Part shown: piece by piece, positions 13,643 to 23,294 of the stretch
How positions within the stretch are numbered: the stretch's first letter is position 1
Layout of the letters: each line of letters opens with the position of its first letter
Source: a virus
IMG/VR virus record: IMGVR_UViG_3300048014_000013
Coordinates: 1 to 31,780 of that record
DNA: 31,780 nucleotides
Strand: one strand, 5' to 3'
The notes under the pieces: generated by a model
The model's database searches: none
What the model saw: only the letters and a program-made list of their open reading frames with translations
What the model was told of the DNA's origin: nothing
Translations under genes and position numbers: made by a program

Positions 13643-15117
13643 TAGATCGTGAACCCCGAAACGTCTAAGGTGTTATCGCGCTGAGACATAATGCCCCGCG
13701 TAAAATCTAGGACATACATTTGGGAACCGTCAGGTAACTGAATTATATCACCTTTTTCCACACTTCTGTCTTCAACAATTGTGAGGTTTTGCGTGTTGGC
13801 GGCAGCGGCCTGATATATGAGTTCCCGCGTGCATACAGCCTGAGCATGGGCCTCGTTCATAATGAAGTCGCACTCTTCTGTTACGGGATTGTCTGCCCAT
13901 GCCAGCGCCGTACTGCTGTAGGCTTCTGAGGTGTTACGAGCGTGCACGTAAGAGTAAGGTACGCCCCAAATCTCATAGTCACCCGTTCCCATAGCTGCCA
14001 TGATGGTGAAGATAGCGATGTCACAAGCAGCTTCAATTCTCTTGCCCAAAGGGATCGTAGTTCCCGGAGCCGTAGTTACTCCATCGGGGTAGCTTGCAGC
14101 TATTAGCTTGGTGAGAAAAGCTGCTGCAAGTACAACGTAAGTCCAGCCCAATGTGATGATAGTGAGTCGCCCGATAGCCGGAGTCTGCTGGTCCCACAAT
14201 TCCAAAAAACAAGGCAGGAATACAGTACCTCCGATACGGAACTGATTCACGCTAGTTTTGGGACGCAAGTAAGTCTGCGTTGCACACTGCGAACCATCAG
14301 CGGAAAACGCAAGGTGCTTCCAGAATACTGGAGTAAAAAATCCCGCCGTGAGCGTAGTCTCAGCCAACTTACGAGCTTGCTGCTCTGCAATAGTCAAATT
14401 AGGGTCAAGCCATTGCAGAATATACCTAGTAGTTGGGGGACGACTGCGAGTAGCCCCAAACTTGACGAGTCGAGTATTATCCAGAACATGATCTGGCAAT
14501 CGATTGCTAAGGTCTTTGCTAACGCCTTTGAGCCGCCCAATAGCATCTATAACCGGAGTCTGACCCAGAGGGAGAAAGAGCGTGCCCATCATCTCCCACG
14601 CGCTTAGATTAGCAAGCTGTGTGTTTGTGTGGGAGGTCGTAATGGCGCTGACTGGGATGAGCAAATCTTGGGCTACCAAGCCCACTTGATTGGCTACGTC
14701 TGTAATTATCGTGCTGATATTGGTGCTCTGCGGGTACTGATTTGTAACGTACTTTGTGAGTTTCCAGATGTCTTGTGTCTCCCGCGACCGCGCCGTAATC
14801 GTTAGAGAGTTCTTACCAAACGATTTGGTGATGCTAGTTATCGTCTCGATAACCATAATTGACAGGTTTTTGCCGTCTTCCATTGTTGAAACGATTTGCT
14901 GCGAAGAGGGCATAGCAGCACCGTCAAACTCGTTATTGTAGTCAAGGGTAATAGTTAGGGTTGCTGAAGTCTGCTTGCCGCCAGACACCCAAGGCGAGAT
15001 GTCGATGCTGTCTTTAGGAATGCCGTTTTGAACATCTTCTATAGACGCAGTGGGGTGGTACCAGACTTGGGTATTGCCTTTGGTGTCTAGCGGACTGGCG
15101 GACCAACGACTATCCAT
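13642..15117 (-). CDS. Tail hub / tail-tip protein, 491 aa
   Basis: I place the start at ATG 15117 (MDSRWSASPLD), which overlaps the previous TAA (TAATG), rather than at upstream codons in the same frame. Early beta-rich domains (SATLTITLDYNN; SIMVIETI; KNSLTITARSRE) followed by a region about 360-440 and a final DRSVEKGDIIQLPDGSQMY segment fit a phage tail-hub (gp27/gpD-like) architecture. Order after tape measure and distal-tail genes supports this. Not matched to a specific family. Confidence 0.65.
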   Translation of the reverse strand: MDSRWSASPLDTKGNTQVWYHPTASIEDVQNGIPKDSIDISPWVSGGKQTSATLTITLDYNNEFDGAAMPSSQQIVSTMEDGKNLSIMVIETITSITKSFGKNSLTITARSRETQDIWKLTKYVTNQYPQSTNISTIITDVANQVGLVAQDLLIPVSAITTSHTNTQLANLSAWEMMGTLFLPLGQTPVIDAIGRLKGVSKDLSNRLPDHVLDNTRLVKFGATRSRPPTTRYILQWLDPNLTIAEQQARKLAETTLTAGFFTPVFWKHLAFSADGSQCATQTYLRPKTSVNQFRIGGTVFLPCFLELWDQQTPAIGRLTIITLGWTYVVLAAAFLTKLIAASYPDGVTTAPGTTIPLGKRIEAACDIAIFTIMAAMGTGDYEIWGVPYSYVHARNTSEAYSSTALAWADNPVTEECDFIMNEAHAQAVCTRELIYQAAAANTQNLTIVEDRSVEKGDIIQLPDGSQMYVLDFTRGIMSQRDNTLDVSGFTI

Positions 15118-15728
15118 TACACCTGCACCTTTGAGACCATCTTCCAAAATACCGATACTGGCTTGTCTGTCCAGCCAAAAGGGTTGCCGTCGCCATCTAG
15201 GGAATTAATGAGATCGTTCAAGGCTATTCCCTGAGACTTGAACCCCGCCATAGCGGCCATTACTGGACTTCCGGCATTACCAGTCACAACATCAATCATC
15301 TGCACGTTATAGCCGATAGCGTTGCTGTAGGACGGGTACCACTGCATGTATCCGATAGAGGGATCGACCGGATTCATGAAGCACGCCAGAAGCAACCTAA
15401 GCTGTGTGATGGGCATTGCCAGACCGCCTAGAGATAGCCACCTCTCTTCACAGGTGATGTCTCGGATGTCTCCAGACCACAACTTGCTTGACGACCCCTG
15501 TAGAGACTTGGTGCTGGCATAGGTGGGTGCGATCATCACATCACCATCCATGTTCGTCCACTCATCTGGAGGGTACTCATAATCAAAAGCCCCGAGAGTA
15601 GGGTGAACTATCTTTCCCTGACCGTTGGGATAAGAAACAGCAGGCATTACCAGCGTCGAAGCTGAGGATGTTACCGGTGTGGAAGCAGCGGTTACAGTGA
15701 AACTTGCATTCGACGTGAGTGTAGCCAT
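15117..15728 (-). CDS. Minor (distal) tail protein, 203 aa
   Basis: ATG 15728 has AGGAG four bases upstream; a longer frame would start at TTG inside the 14-bp repeat. It has a serine/threonine-rich start, then GAFDYEYPPDEW and WSGDIRDITCEERW. A tail-tip position between the Ig-like proteins and the hub suggests a distal tail or adaptor role. No family is recognised. Confidence 0.6.
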   Translation of the reverse strand: MATLTSNASFTVTAASTPVTSSASTLVMPAVSYPNGQGKIVHPTLGAFDYEYPPDEWTNMDGDVMIAPTYASTKSLQGSSSKLWSGDIRDITCEERWLSLGGLAMPITQLRLLLACFMNPVDPSIGYMQWYPSYSNAIGYNVQMIDVVTGNAGSPVMAAMAGFKSQGIALNDLINSLDGDGNPFGWTDKPVSVFWKMVSKVQV

Positions 15729-15741
15729 GTAACTCCTGTTC

Positions 15742-15755
15742 TGCAATCAATTGCA
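15742..15755. repeat. 14-bp near-palindrome, copy 7
   Basis: TGCAATCAATTGCA, perfect arms, in the 29-bp gap between two tail genes, just upstream of the ribosome site of the 203-aa gene. Confidence 0.85.
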
Positions 15756-15757
15756 AA

Positions 15758-16900
15758 CTAACTTGTGGGTGCGGTTCCAGCACCTGTTTGGACTGGGTAG
15801 GCAGGAGTAAGCCCAGACACTACATCAGGCACAGTTACCGTGCTTTCTACTGAGCAAGTTCCTGCCGAATCACAAGATACTTTAGCTAAGGCCCGCCCAT
15901 AGTAGTCTGTGAAGCCCTGAGAAACCAAAGAGCCGGTGCCCGCAACCGTGGAATAAATCAAGGCCCCGCCTATTCCCCGGTTTAGGTCGTCGAGTAGCGA
16001 AGTCATTACTTGAATTGTAGCTCCCGCTGCGGGCTTCTGCAATGGTAGGGGGTTGGTGAGACGGTTAGGGTTATCCATCATCTTATAGCCAACAACATAA
16101 GTCTGATTTATTCCACCTACGGCGGGAAGTATCTCGCAGATCATCAACTGATTGTATGTTGGGTACCAGTACATACACACCGCGCCCTGAGTAGAACTCC
16201 ATCTCATACCCGAAGAAGGAGGAACATAAAACGTTTTTAGAACTGATCCAGTGGTGTAGTCAAAGAGAATCAAGACGCCGTTCTGGCATAGAGCGTAAGC
16301 ATGGAGGCCGTCTCCGAGCATAGTAAGGGAGATGAGAGTGTCGGGCATATTCAGGGTGTAGGAGACCACCCCTGTAGCCATGCTGTATATGTTGATACCG
16401 TAACCTATGCTGCTTATGAGAATGCCAGCGCCCTCGTCTATCTGAACAAAGTACCCAAAGTAAGGTATGCCAAAAAAACTAGCGTAGATTCGGGTAGAAT
16501 TAGCGTTTGAAAAGGTTGTGGGGTCTACCGTTTCAAGATAGCCCGAGTTCTGCCAGTTGAAATAACAAATGCCGGTTACGCTCAAAAAAGCATTTACTGC
16601 GGCAAAGAAAATTCCCGGAACAGTCTTAGTGGTGGCTAAGAGATTGCCTACAGTAGCGTCATACTTATACTGCATAATACTAAAGTTAGAAAAGGGTACG
16701 CTGGTGTCGGTTAGGGCGATGTTCAGAATCAGGTAGTCTAAAGAAACTTCTGGTACGATTACTTGGCCATCCGTGGCGTCGAGAGGAGTTACTTCATTGG
16801 TTGGGTCGGGTTGGGGCAAGGTGAACATAGCAAACACACTGCCGCCTGACTGACCAGAAGCATAAGAGAATGGCGCGGTCTGAAAAGCTGGAGTTAGCAT
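15758..16900 (-). CDS. Tail protein, propeller-like with Ig-like C-terminus, 380 aa
   Basis: ATG 16900 overlaps the previous gene by 7 bases. The central part shows repeating short beta units (GYGINIYSMATGVVSYTL; GDGLHAYALCQNGVLILFDY; GSVLKTFYV) like a beta-propeller. The last 70 residues (GTGSLVSQGFTDYYGRALAKVSC) resemble a bacterial Ig-like (Big_1) strand order. Probably displayed on the tail tip. Overlapping neighbours encode the same kind of end domain. Confidence 0.65.
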   Translation of the reverse strand: MLTPAFQTAPFSYASGQSGGSVFAMFTLPQPDPTNEVTPLDATDGQVIVPEVSLDYLILNIALTDTSVPFSNFSIMQYKYDATVGNLLATTKTVPGIFFAAVNAFLSVTGICYFNWQNSGYLETVDPTTFSNANSTRIYASFFGIPYFGYFVQIDEGAGILISSIGYGINIYSMATGVVSYTLNMPDTLISLTMLGDGLHAYALCQNGVLILFDYTTGSVLKTFYVPPSSGMRWSSTQGAVCMYWYPTYNQLMICEILPAVGGINQTYVVGYKMMDNPNRLTNPLPLQKPAAGATIQVMTSLLDDLNRGIGGALIYSTVAGTGSLVSQGFTDYYGRALAKVSCDSAGTCSVESTVTVPDVVSGLTPAYPVQTGAGTAPTS

Positions 16901-17844
16901 GTTACGCTCGCAGTCACGGTAGAGTCGGCAGTATCGCCCACACCGTAAAGAACTTGAACTGTAGCCGTGCCAGTAGCATCCGTAGTGCTCTGACTAGATT
17001 GAATCGTGCCAGACCCCGAAATTGACCAATCTACCAACTGGCCCACGCACAACTCACCTTGCTGGCCTGTTACTTGGCACTTGTAGGTAGCCAGTGTGCC
17101 TTGAGCGCATACTGAGTTTGCAATCAATTGCACAGATGAGATCGCATACGGTACTACGTCAAGAGACCAAACATTTAAGGTGTAGGGTGTGGTCAATCCA
17201 TCACCGTGCAGAGAGACTACAGTACCGAGATCAGGGGCGTAAACTGCTATATCGCCCGCCTCCCCAAGATGGAAAACAGGAGACATAACTTTACTTTCTA
17301 TGTCATAAAAAGTAAAAGTCAAATCCGACCCGTCAACTACCTTGGAAAACATTAGCTCTGTCGCGGTGCGACCAATATAAACGTTGGTTTGTTGGTTTAC
17401 ATACACTAAATCTTTAATGCTTTTACCGTCGCTCATCGACACTACTGCGGTACTAGAAAACTGACCGTAACGAGCGTTGGGAAAGTCAACAAAAACAGGA
17501 GAACCCGGATACGAGTTACCAAACCCGGAGAAAGGGTCTGTGTAGACATAAGCACATAAAGCATAAGGCTCATAATAATAGAACCCACTGTAATTGATGT
17601 AAGTTGCCAGTTGCTGGCTTTGTGTTACCCAAGTCCAGCGGCCTATGCCGTTGTTTCCAAAGAAATTTCTGCCTACGTCCACGCATATCCCATCGAGAGA
17701 CACGAGAGTAAAGGCTCCTTGTAACCAGACAAGCATACCCCAGTAAGGCACCCACATGGCATACGCAGTGTTGCTATCGGTCCCTGAGACCGGAGACGCA
17801 TCACGATTCACCAAGCTGAAAGGCCCTGATAGTTTAGTAATCAT
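16894..17844 (-). CDS. Tail protein with Ig-like (Big_1) C-terminus, 316 aa
   Basis: ATG 17844 overlaps the preceding TGA (ATGA). The N-terminal 220 residues are beta-rich and propeller-like (AMWVPYWGMLVWLQGAFTLV; DIAVYAPDLGTVVSLHGDG). The C-terminal 80 residues, with VDWSISGSGTIQSSQSTTDA followed by GTATVQVLYG, match the Big_1/invasin Ig-like pattern. A likely tail-surface or adhesion protein. A 14-bp repeat encodes its V-Q-L-I-A. Confidence 0.7.
   Translation of the reverse strand: MITKLSGPFSLVNRDASPVSGTDSNTAYAMWVPYWGMLVWLQGAFTLVSLDGICVDVGRNFFGNNGIGRWTWVTQSQQLATYINYSGFYYYEPYALCAYVYTDPFSGFGNSYPGSPVFVDFPNARYGQFSSTAVVSMSDGKSIKDLVYVNQQTNVYIGRTATELMFSKVVDGSDLTFTFYDIESKVMSPVFHLGEAGDIAVYAPDLGTVVSLHGDGLTTPYTLNVWSLDVVPYAISSVQLIANSVCAQGTLATYKCQVTGQQGELCVGQLVDWSISGSGTIQSSQSTTDATGTATVQVLYGVGDTADSTVTASVTC
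17119..17132. repeat. 14-bp near-palindrome, copy 8
   Basis: TGCAATCAATTGCA, perfect arms, inside the 316-aa tail gene; read as V-Q-L-I-A. Confidence 0.85.
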
Positions 17845-18206
17845 GAGTGGTAGGTCACACTTACTGTAAGGTTGCCGTTATAACCACCAGCCTGATAACT
17901 AGCCCATGCGTTGCCCCATGCGTCTGTCATTGAAGATAACGCCGTTATGTTTCCTGACCCTACTGTGATCGCCCAGATAATATTGGCATTGGGTTTGCCT
18001 TGGAACTGAAATATGCCCCCCCCAGAAGCTGTTACTTGCTGAGATATGAGACGGCATACTCCAGCTTGACCAAGGTATTTATTTTGAGCATACCCACTTG
18101 GAAACGCTGGTATGAGCACAGTTGCTCCGTAGACACTTTGGGCTAACCCTGAGTGTCCTTGACCTGCTACCGATACTGCCCCGAGCGCTACCGCACCAGA
18201 TGCCAT
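17841..18206 (-). CDS. Small tail protein with Ig-like pattern, 121 aa
   Basis: ATG 18206. After a leader rich in small residues (MASGAVALGAVSVAGQGHSG) the C-terminal half (IIWAITVGSGNITALSSMTDA, then ASYQAGGYNGNLTVSVTY) repeats the Ig-like pattern seen at the ends of the next two proteins. The stop overlaps the next ATG. Probably a minor tail or decoration protein. Confidence 0.6.
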   Translation of the reverse strand: MASGAVALGAVSVAGQGHSGLAQSVYGATVLIPAFPSGYAQNKYLGQAGVCRLISQQVTASGGGIFQFQGKPNANIIWAITVGSGNITALSSMTDAWGNAWASYQAGGYNGNLTVSVTYHS

Positions 18207-18213
18207 ACTGCCT

Positions 18214-18618
18214 CTATGTTAGGGGAAGGGATACTGTGAAGCCCGTAACGGCTACAATGTCCCCGTTGGTGATGGTTGTAGTCGCCAGATTTAGGTCACA
18301 GCCGGTAGTTCCAACAGAACCATCCATGATTGCTGTGCCTCCATCGGAAGCAAACATGCGGAACCATGAGGCCGTGCCGGTAGCGATGGCGGTGGCCGGT
18401 GCTATGGTGTTGGCCCCTATGACCCCTCCCGAAGCAGGTTGGAATGCAGGACTTCCAAATAAGAAACTAATAAGCTCAGTCTGTGTTGTGATCGCCTGAT
18501 CTGAGTTACTCGGCTGACTACCGTTGTAGACGTTGATAAACCCAGCACTAGCTAGATTGTTGAATGCAGCTAACATTGCCGCCGCTGTTGCCGCCGCCAA
18601 ACTTGGATTATTTGCCAT
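18214..18618 (-). CDS. Minor tail protein, 134 aa
   Basis: ATG 18618 with GGGAG upstream, directly after the tape measure stop. The pattern GFINVYNGSQP, then a GSPAFQPASGG motif, TGTASWFRMF, and GTTGCDLNL is one I know from a common phage tail protein of unknown exact function encoded near the tape measure. It ends TAG. Confidence 0.7.
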   Translation of the reverse strand: MANNPSLAAATAAAMLAAFNNLASAGFINVYNGSQPSNSDQAITTQTELISFLFGSPAFQPASGGVIGANTIAPATAIATGTASWFRMFASDGGTAIMDGSVGTTGCDLNLATTTITNGDIVAVTGFTVSLPLT

Positions 18619-18620
18619 AG

Positions 18621-21600
18621 TTATCTCCCTGCATACGAATCAGCGACGATGCCGCTTACTACGTCTTTCACTGTCCAGTTTGCCATATCCGGGTGAAGCA
18701 TGAGAGTCGGCATACTTGCGCCCGGTGCCGGGGTTGTAGCAGCATGGGAACCGACACCCCCTACCATGCCACCCGCCGCAAACTTAGGCATAGGCACACC
18801 ACCCGGTAGTGCAATTGATTGCACAGGAAGAGTGTCATTGTTTATCATGTTCAGCAACGGAAGCCACTTACGGGTTTGTTTGGCCCGCGTGATGTGCTCG
18901 CCGGGGGATACCAGAATCGGAATGTTGTCTGAGGTATCGTGGCCCCGACCTCCGATAACTCCACCATGAGCAAATCCCAACCCACTGGATATTGCACTGT
19001 CTATTTCCGGTCCAAAGTCTTTTCCTGCGATGTTAGTCAGACCTGAAAGAGCCTTGGAAGCATCGCCTACCGCGTTGCTTTGTGCATAGTCAAAAGGGTC
19101 TAATTCCATGGCGTTAGGATCGCCAGAAGCTCCCCCGGAAGATGGAACTGATGGTGTGGCGTCGGGTAAACCCGACAAAGAATTCAAGTCTACTTGAGGC
19201 AAAGGTCGTCTTCCGGACTGCGCTGCCGGTGCTGCTGCCCCTGTCGCCGGAGAATCTGGAGAATCCGAACCTACTTGGTAGTCTGCGGTGTCGGTGTAGT
19301 CCCCCACAGGACCTTGACTGCGAGCTTGCCTTTTAATAGACGCTAGATTGTTTGGCCCACCGGTAGGGGTGAGTCCCAAAAGTCTGAGGGTTTTGTTGGC
19401 TATCTTGTCTTGTAGAGCCTGTCCAGTTGGGATATTGAAAGACGGTGCAGCGCCCGATCCTGTACCTCCTGAGGAGGTAGCAGCCTTGGTTAGGCCATCT
19501 ACTAGAGTACCGATTTTTGCTCCTGTAGCGCCCCCCAGCGCACCACCAATCTCCGAGGGTAGGGTAGTAGTACCTCCGCCCCCTAGCGCGTTCTGAAGGC
19601 TCTCAGAAGCAGTGTAAGAGGTAGTACCCCCAACACCCACAGTAGAGGCTTTGCTCATACGATCATCGTGACGAGCCAACAGAGCCGCCGTTACTTCAGG
19701 AGTGAGATGAATGGGGTTATTTACTGTGCCTACTGGCTCTTTATCACCCAACCCAAACACTTTGCCCAGCCCGTCGAATATCGAGGTACCCTGTATAGGC
19801 TTGCCGTTCTCGTCTAACTTACTGGTTGAGTCGCTGATGCTGTTGAACAACTTCTTGGTTACGTTCTCAGACAGGCCACCGAGAACAGTCTTTTCCAAGC
19901 TCTTACCGAGTTCGACCAGCGTATTCTGTGCCTGACGGAAGTTCGTAACGAGGTTAGTAAGGGCACCGGATACCGAAGTCTCGAAACTGTCCCTGATCTT
20001 CTGGCCATACGTTTCGATACTATTGCCCAACTGCTCGTACTGATTCTCCAGTTCCTGACCTTGAGTTTTCAGACCCTCTAACTGATTGGCGAAGCTGTCG
20101 GTGTTGCCTCCGGGGTTGAGTTTGAGGAAAGCCAAAGCACTCTCTTCTACTTCACGAACTTTAGCGGCCAGCACGTCAATCTTGCGAGCCACTACATCCT
20201 GTTGCTGAGTGATGAGATCGTTATTGGCCAGCATCTTCTGCTGCTCCGTAAGGCGTCCGTTAGCAGTAGCGCCATTCAGGTTATTGCGCTGGGCCTCTAT
20301 CAGAGCGTTAGACCGGCGTTCTTCTTCGGACGACTGGCGATCCATCTCTTTCAGACGGGCCTGCAAGTAGTCAGCAGCTTTGCCAGATTCGATCAGACGC
20401 TTAGTGCCCTCGTCTATATCAGGAGCAAAAGCCTTTACAGACTTAGCAATTTTCTCCCATTTCTCATCAATGCCTACAAGTTCTCCGAGATAGCCTCCAG
20501 TGTCTTTGGCGACCTGAACATTCAGATCAGCTATCCGCTGATTAGCTGCAAGAATTTCCTTGGCTTGCTCAAGCTCCAAATCTTTGCGCTGAAGAGAAGC
20601 CGTTTCTTGCTCTTCAGTTATGGCAACTTGAGCTTGTGTAGCCGTGATAACCGCAGCATCCCTTTGCTGTCTTGTAAGAGCACCATTCTTTGTAGCGTCT
20701 TCCGCCTGTTTTGCTTTGGCTTTTAGAACGTCGATCTGGGCATCTTCGTTCGATTTGATGATGGCGCGGCGTTTTTCGTAGTACGCCAGTAGACCTATCT
20801 GCCCAGTGTCATAAGATTCTTTAGCGCTATCAAGAACAACTTTGTTGGCGTTTTGGATATGCTTCGCCGACTCTTCCGCACTATTGACTATCGTTTGATC
20901 TGCGTTCTTTACATCTTCTGCATGGCGACTGGCCTGTGCTGCAAAAAGCTCTCTGCCTTCGTCCGCAGCCTTATACTGAGCGTCTCCTACCTTAGCTTTG
21001 AGACGAGTTGCGTCATCTCCCTTAGCTCCACCAAGGTAGTTGAGGTTGAACAACAATTCTTTCAAGTCTTTTTGATCGCCTCTATTGGCGGTTGCGGCCT
21101 CGGCTGCTTTTAGAGCAATACTTGTGAGAACCGTCTGGGGGTCTGCCTCTCCTTTTACAGGCTTGTAGTTGGGGTTGAAGCGTTCTTTGACGGTGTCGCG
21201 GAAAGCGTTGTACGCTTCTTGAAAAGCAGGAGAACGAAGCCCAAATCCATCAGGGCCTACAGAGCCATTAGCGAACGTCTTGGCTCTCTCTGCATCGGCG
21301 TTATCGCTGTCTATCTGGAAATCATTTTTATCTTTGGCGTCCTGCGCCGCTGCTCTTTGTGCCGGGGTAGACGTAGCCGAGGCCAGAATCTTTTTGGCCT
21401 GATTGGTTACGTCGTCTTTTGCAGCGTTGTATCGCTGCTTTGCAATCTCTTTTTCTTCATCTGTACCGTCTTTAGCAGCTTGGAGCGCCCGATCAGCATC
21501 CAACTTTCTTTGTTCTTTGATACGCAAAACTTCGTAAGGATTCTTACCTGCTTCTTGACTGTCTTTGTCTTTTTGTTCCTGCACCATCTGAGCGACTGTC

Positions 21601-23285
21601 TTAGGGAAGGATAGCAGGGTGTTATTGATGATGAGGCTAAGGGTTCCTTTGATGTAGTCGCCGATGAAATACTTGATAGCTTTGCCCGCTCTTTCAGCAA
21701 AAGAAATGATGCCGTCGAACAGAGCGTGAAAATCCTTGTCTAGGGCTTCTACGTCAACGCCAGCTTCTTTCAAACTCCCAGAGATTATACCGAGAGGCCG
21801 GTCGGGTATAGAAAGAAGAGCGTCTTTGAACTCCTTGATCTTGTCAATTAGCACCGTGAAAGGCTGCAATACAAATAGAATTTCACCCCGAAGAGTCTCA
21901 CCCCAAGTAGCATCTTTTACTGAGTCGTGCAACTTTACAGTGAAGGTTCCAATAGCCGTGATGAGGAGAGCAAGAGCTACAAGCACGATACCCCAAGGGT
22001 TACGAGCCATTGCTACAGTAAGACGGTTCATGGCTACAGTAGCCAGATCGGTGGCCGTAGCAAACACCCCTTCTGTAGCAGCAACATACAAAGTTACTTG
22101 GGCGTAAGCAATGAGTTCGGTCGCCAGCCCAACGACTAACTTTATGTTGGCTATGAGCGATTCTCCGAAAGCCGTTTGAAAGAAAGCTGCTGTGCCTGAT
22201 GCTCCAACAAGAGTAACAAATGCCGCAGCAAGCGCACCAATCTCTTTCCAAAAACTAGCAACAATCAAAGCTGCTTCTCTCATCGCGCTTGCAACTGATT
22301 GCACGATTTTACCCAGACGCTGGCCCCCATCACTAGCAGAGTTGGCCTCGTCTGACATAGACGTTAGTTGCTCAAGAAATAAAGAAAGCTCCTGAACAAT
22401 AGCGAGATAAGCCGGGAGAAGCTGCTGGCCTAGAGACGTGCTGAGATTGGTAGAGAGCCGTTCGAGCGAAGTAAGCTGCTTGCCTACGTCACCCATAGCT
22501 TCTGTGTAAGTGCCTGCCCGACGAGTGGCATTCTCCATTACAGCCGCGAGTACAGCCTCAGACTGTTCTCTCTGGGTTAGTTGGGCTGCTGATTTACCAA
22601 GGGTAGCCGCATATTTAGACTCTGCCTGCTCTAGGCGAACATTGATGCCGAGAAAGCGAAGGTCCATCGTACTACGAACTTCAATGGCATGGATGAGGCG
22701 CTGGAAAGTCTGGCTGCTATTTTCCCCAGAAATTAAAGCCAAATCCTGCGCGGCGCGAGCAAGATCAGCAGCTTTTGCCAGATCGATATTAGCTGTGATA
22801 AGAGTAGCGAGGGACTGTCGGGACGCCTGAGCAGTGATGCCCATGCGCTGTACAGCGTTGTCAGCGTTCTTGAGTTCCGCTGCCGTATAACCAGCATTCT
22901 TGCCTACTACACTGAGAACCGTGCCCAGCACTTGAGCGCGGGCCGCGTTGTCTGCCAGTTCTTTGAAAAAGCGAATACTTTCGAGCGCGAGAAAACCCCC
23001 AGCCAAAAACTTTACCGCGCCGGTTAGTCCTTCTACTGAAGTCTTGAGAGTTTCAATTGAACCCGCTTGTGTCTTGAGAGATTCTGCGGACTCTTTGGTA
23101 TTTTTTGTGAGTTCTTTCTGACCATCAGCCATCGTTTTGATGACCTTGCCAGCGTTATTTAGGCTAGAGAAGTCAACGCCCTTTACCGCAGCACTGATGT
23201 CTCGGAAGTCTTTGGCAAGACCCTGCAATTGAGCCTTGGTATCCTGCCCAATGCTAATAAGAATTTTCAGTGAGGGATCGGGCAT
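18621..23285 (-). CDS. Tape measure protein, 1554 aa
   Basis: ATG 23285 behind AGGAG (spacing 6). Long helical, alanine/glutamine-rich protein. Hydrophobic segments near 85-100 and 330-450 (including WGIVLVALALLITAIGTF) and extended coiled-coil regions about 560-1150 are typical of tail length determinants with membrane-active parts. The C-terminal FAHGGVIGGRGHDTSDNIPI with LVSPGEHI is the standard tape measure end. It assembles inside the tail tube with the G/G-T chaperones; its length would predict a long flexible tail. Two 14-bp repeats lie within it. Confidence 0.92.
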   Translation of the reverse strand: MPDPSLKILISIGQDTKAQLQGLAKDFRDISAAVKGVDFSSLNNAGKVIKTMADGQKELTKNTKESAESLKTQAGSIETLKTSVEGLTGAVKFLAGGFLALESIRFFKELADNAARAQVLGTVLSVVGKNAGYTAAELKNADNAVQRMGITAQASRQSLATLITANIDLAKAADLARAAQDLALISGENSSQTFQRLIHAIEVRSTMDLRFLGINVRLEQAESKYAATLGKSAAQLTQREQSEAVLAAVMENATRRAGTYTEAMGDVGKQLTSLERLSTNLSTSLGQQLLPAYLAIVQELSLFLEQLTSMSDEANSASDGGQRLGKIVQSVASAMREAALIVASFWKEIGALAAAFVTLVGASGTAAFFQTAFGESLIANIKLVVGLATELIAYAQVTLYVAATEGVFATATDLATVAMNRLTVAMARNPWGIVLVALALLITAIGTFTVKLHDSVKDATWGETLRGEILFVLQPFTVLIDKIKEFKDALLSIPDRPLGIISGSLKEAGVDVEALDKDFHALFDGIISFAERAGKAIKYFIGDYIKGTLSLIINNTLLSFPKTVAQMVQEQKDKDSQEAGKNPYEVLRIKEQRKLDADRALQAAKDGTDEEKEIAKQRYNAAKDDVTNQAKKILASATSTPAQRAAAQDAKDKNDFQIDSDNADAERAKTFANGSVGPDGFGLRSPAFQEAYNAFRDTVKERFNPNYKPVKGEADPQTVLTSIALKAAEAATANRGDQKDLKELLFNLNYLGGAKGDDATRLKAKVGDAQYKAADEGRELFAAQASRHAEDVKNADQTIVNSAEESAKHIQNANKVVLDSAKESYDTGQIGLLAYYEKRRAIIKSNEDAQIDVLKAKAKQAEDATKNGALTRQQRDAAVITATQAQVAITEEQETASLQRKDLELEQAKEILAANQRIADLNVQVAKDTGGYLGELVGIDEKWEKIAKSVKAFAPDIDEGTKRLIESGKAADYLQARLKEMDRQSSEEERRSNALIEAQRNNLNGATANGRLTEQQKMLANNDLITQQQDVVARKIDVLAAKVREVEESALAFLKLNPGGNTDSFANQLEGLKTQGQELENQYEQLGNSIETYGQKIRDSFETSVSGALTNLVTNFRQAQNTLVELGKSLEKTVLGGLSENVTKKLFNSISDSTSKLDENGKPIQGTSIFDGLGKVFGLGDKEPVGTVNNPIHLTPEVTAALLARHDDRMSKASTVGVGGTTSYTASESLQNALGGGGTTTLPSEIGGALGGATGAKIGTLVDGLTKAATSSGGTGSGAAPSFNIPTGQALQDKIANKTLRLLGLTPTGGPNNLASIKRQARSQGPVGDYTDTADYQVGSDSPDSPATGAAAPAAQSGRRPLPQVDLNSLSGLPDATPSVPSSGGASGDPNAMELDPFDYAQSNAVGDASKALSGLTNIAGKDFGPEIDSAISSGLGFAHGGVIGGRGHDTSDNIPILVSPGEHITRAKQTRKWLPLLNMINNDTLPVQSIALPGGVPMPKFAAGGMVGGVGSHAATTPAPGASMPTLMLHPDMANWTVKDVVSGIVADSYAGR
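18810..18823. repeat. 14-bp near-palindrome, copy 9
   Basis: TGCAATTGATTGCA, and 16 bp symmetric arms when flanking G/C are counted; inside the tape measure gene as V-Q-S-I-A. Confidence 0.85.
22290..22303. repeat. 14-bp near-palindrome, copy 10 (one changed base)
   Basis: TGCAACTGATTGCA: left arm TGCAAC. Inside the tape measure gene, read as V-Q-S-V-A. Confidence 0.7.
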
Positions 23286-23294
23286 TGACTTCTC

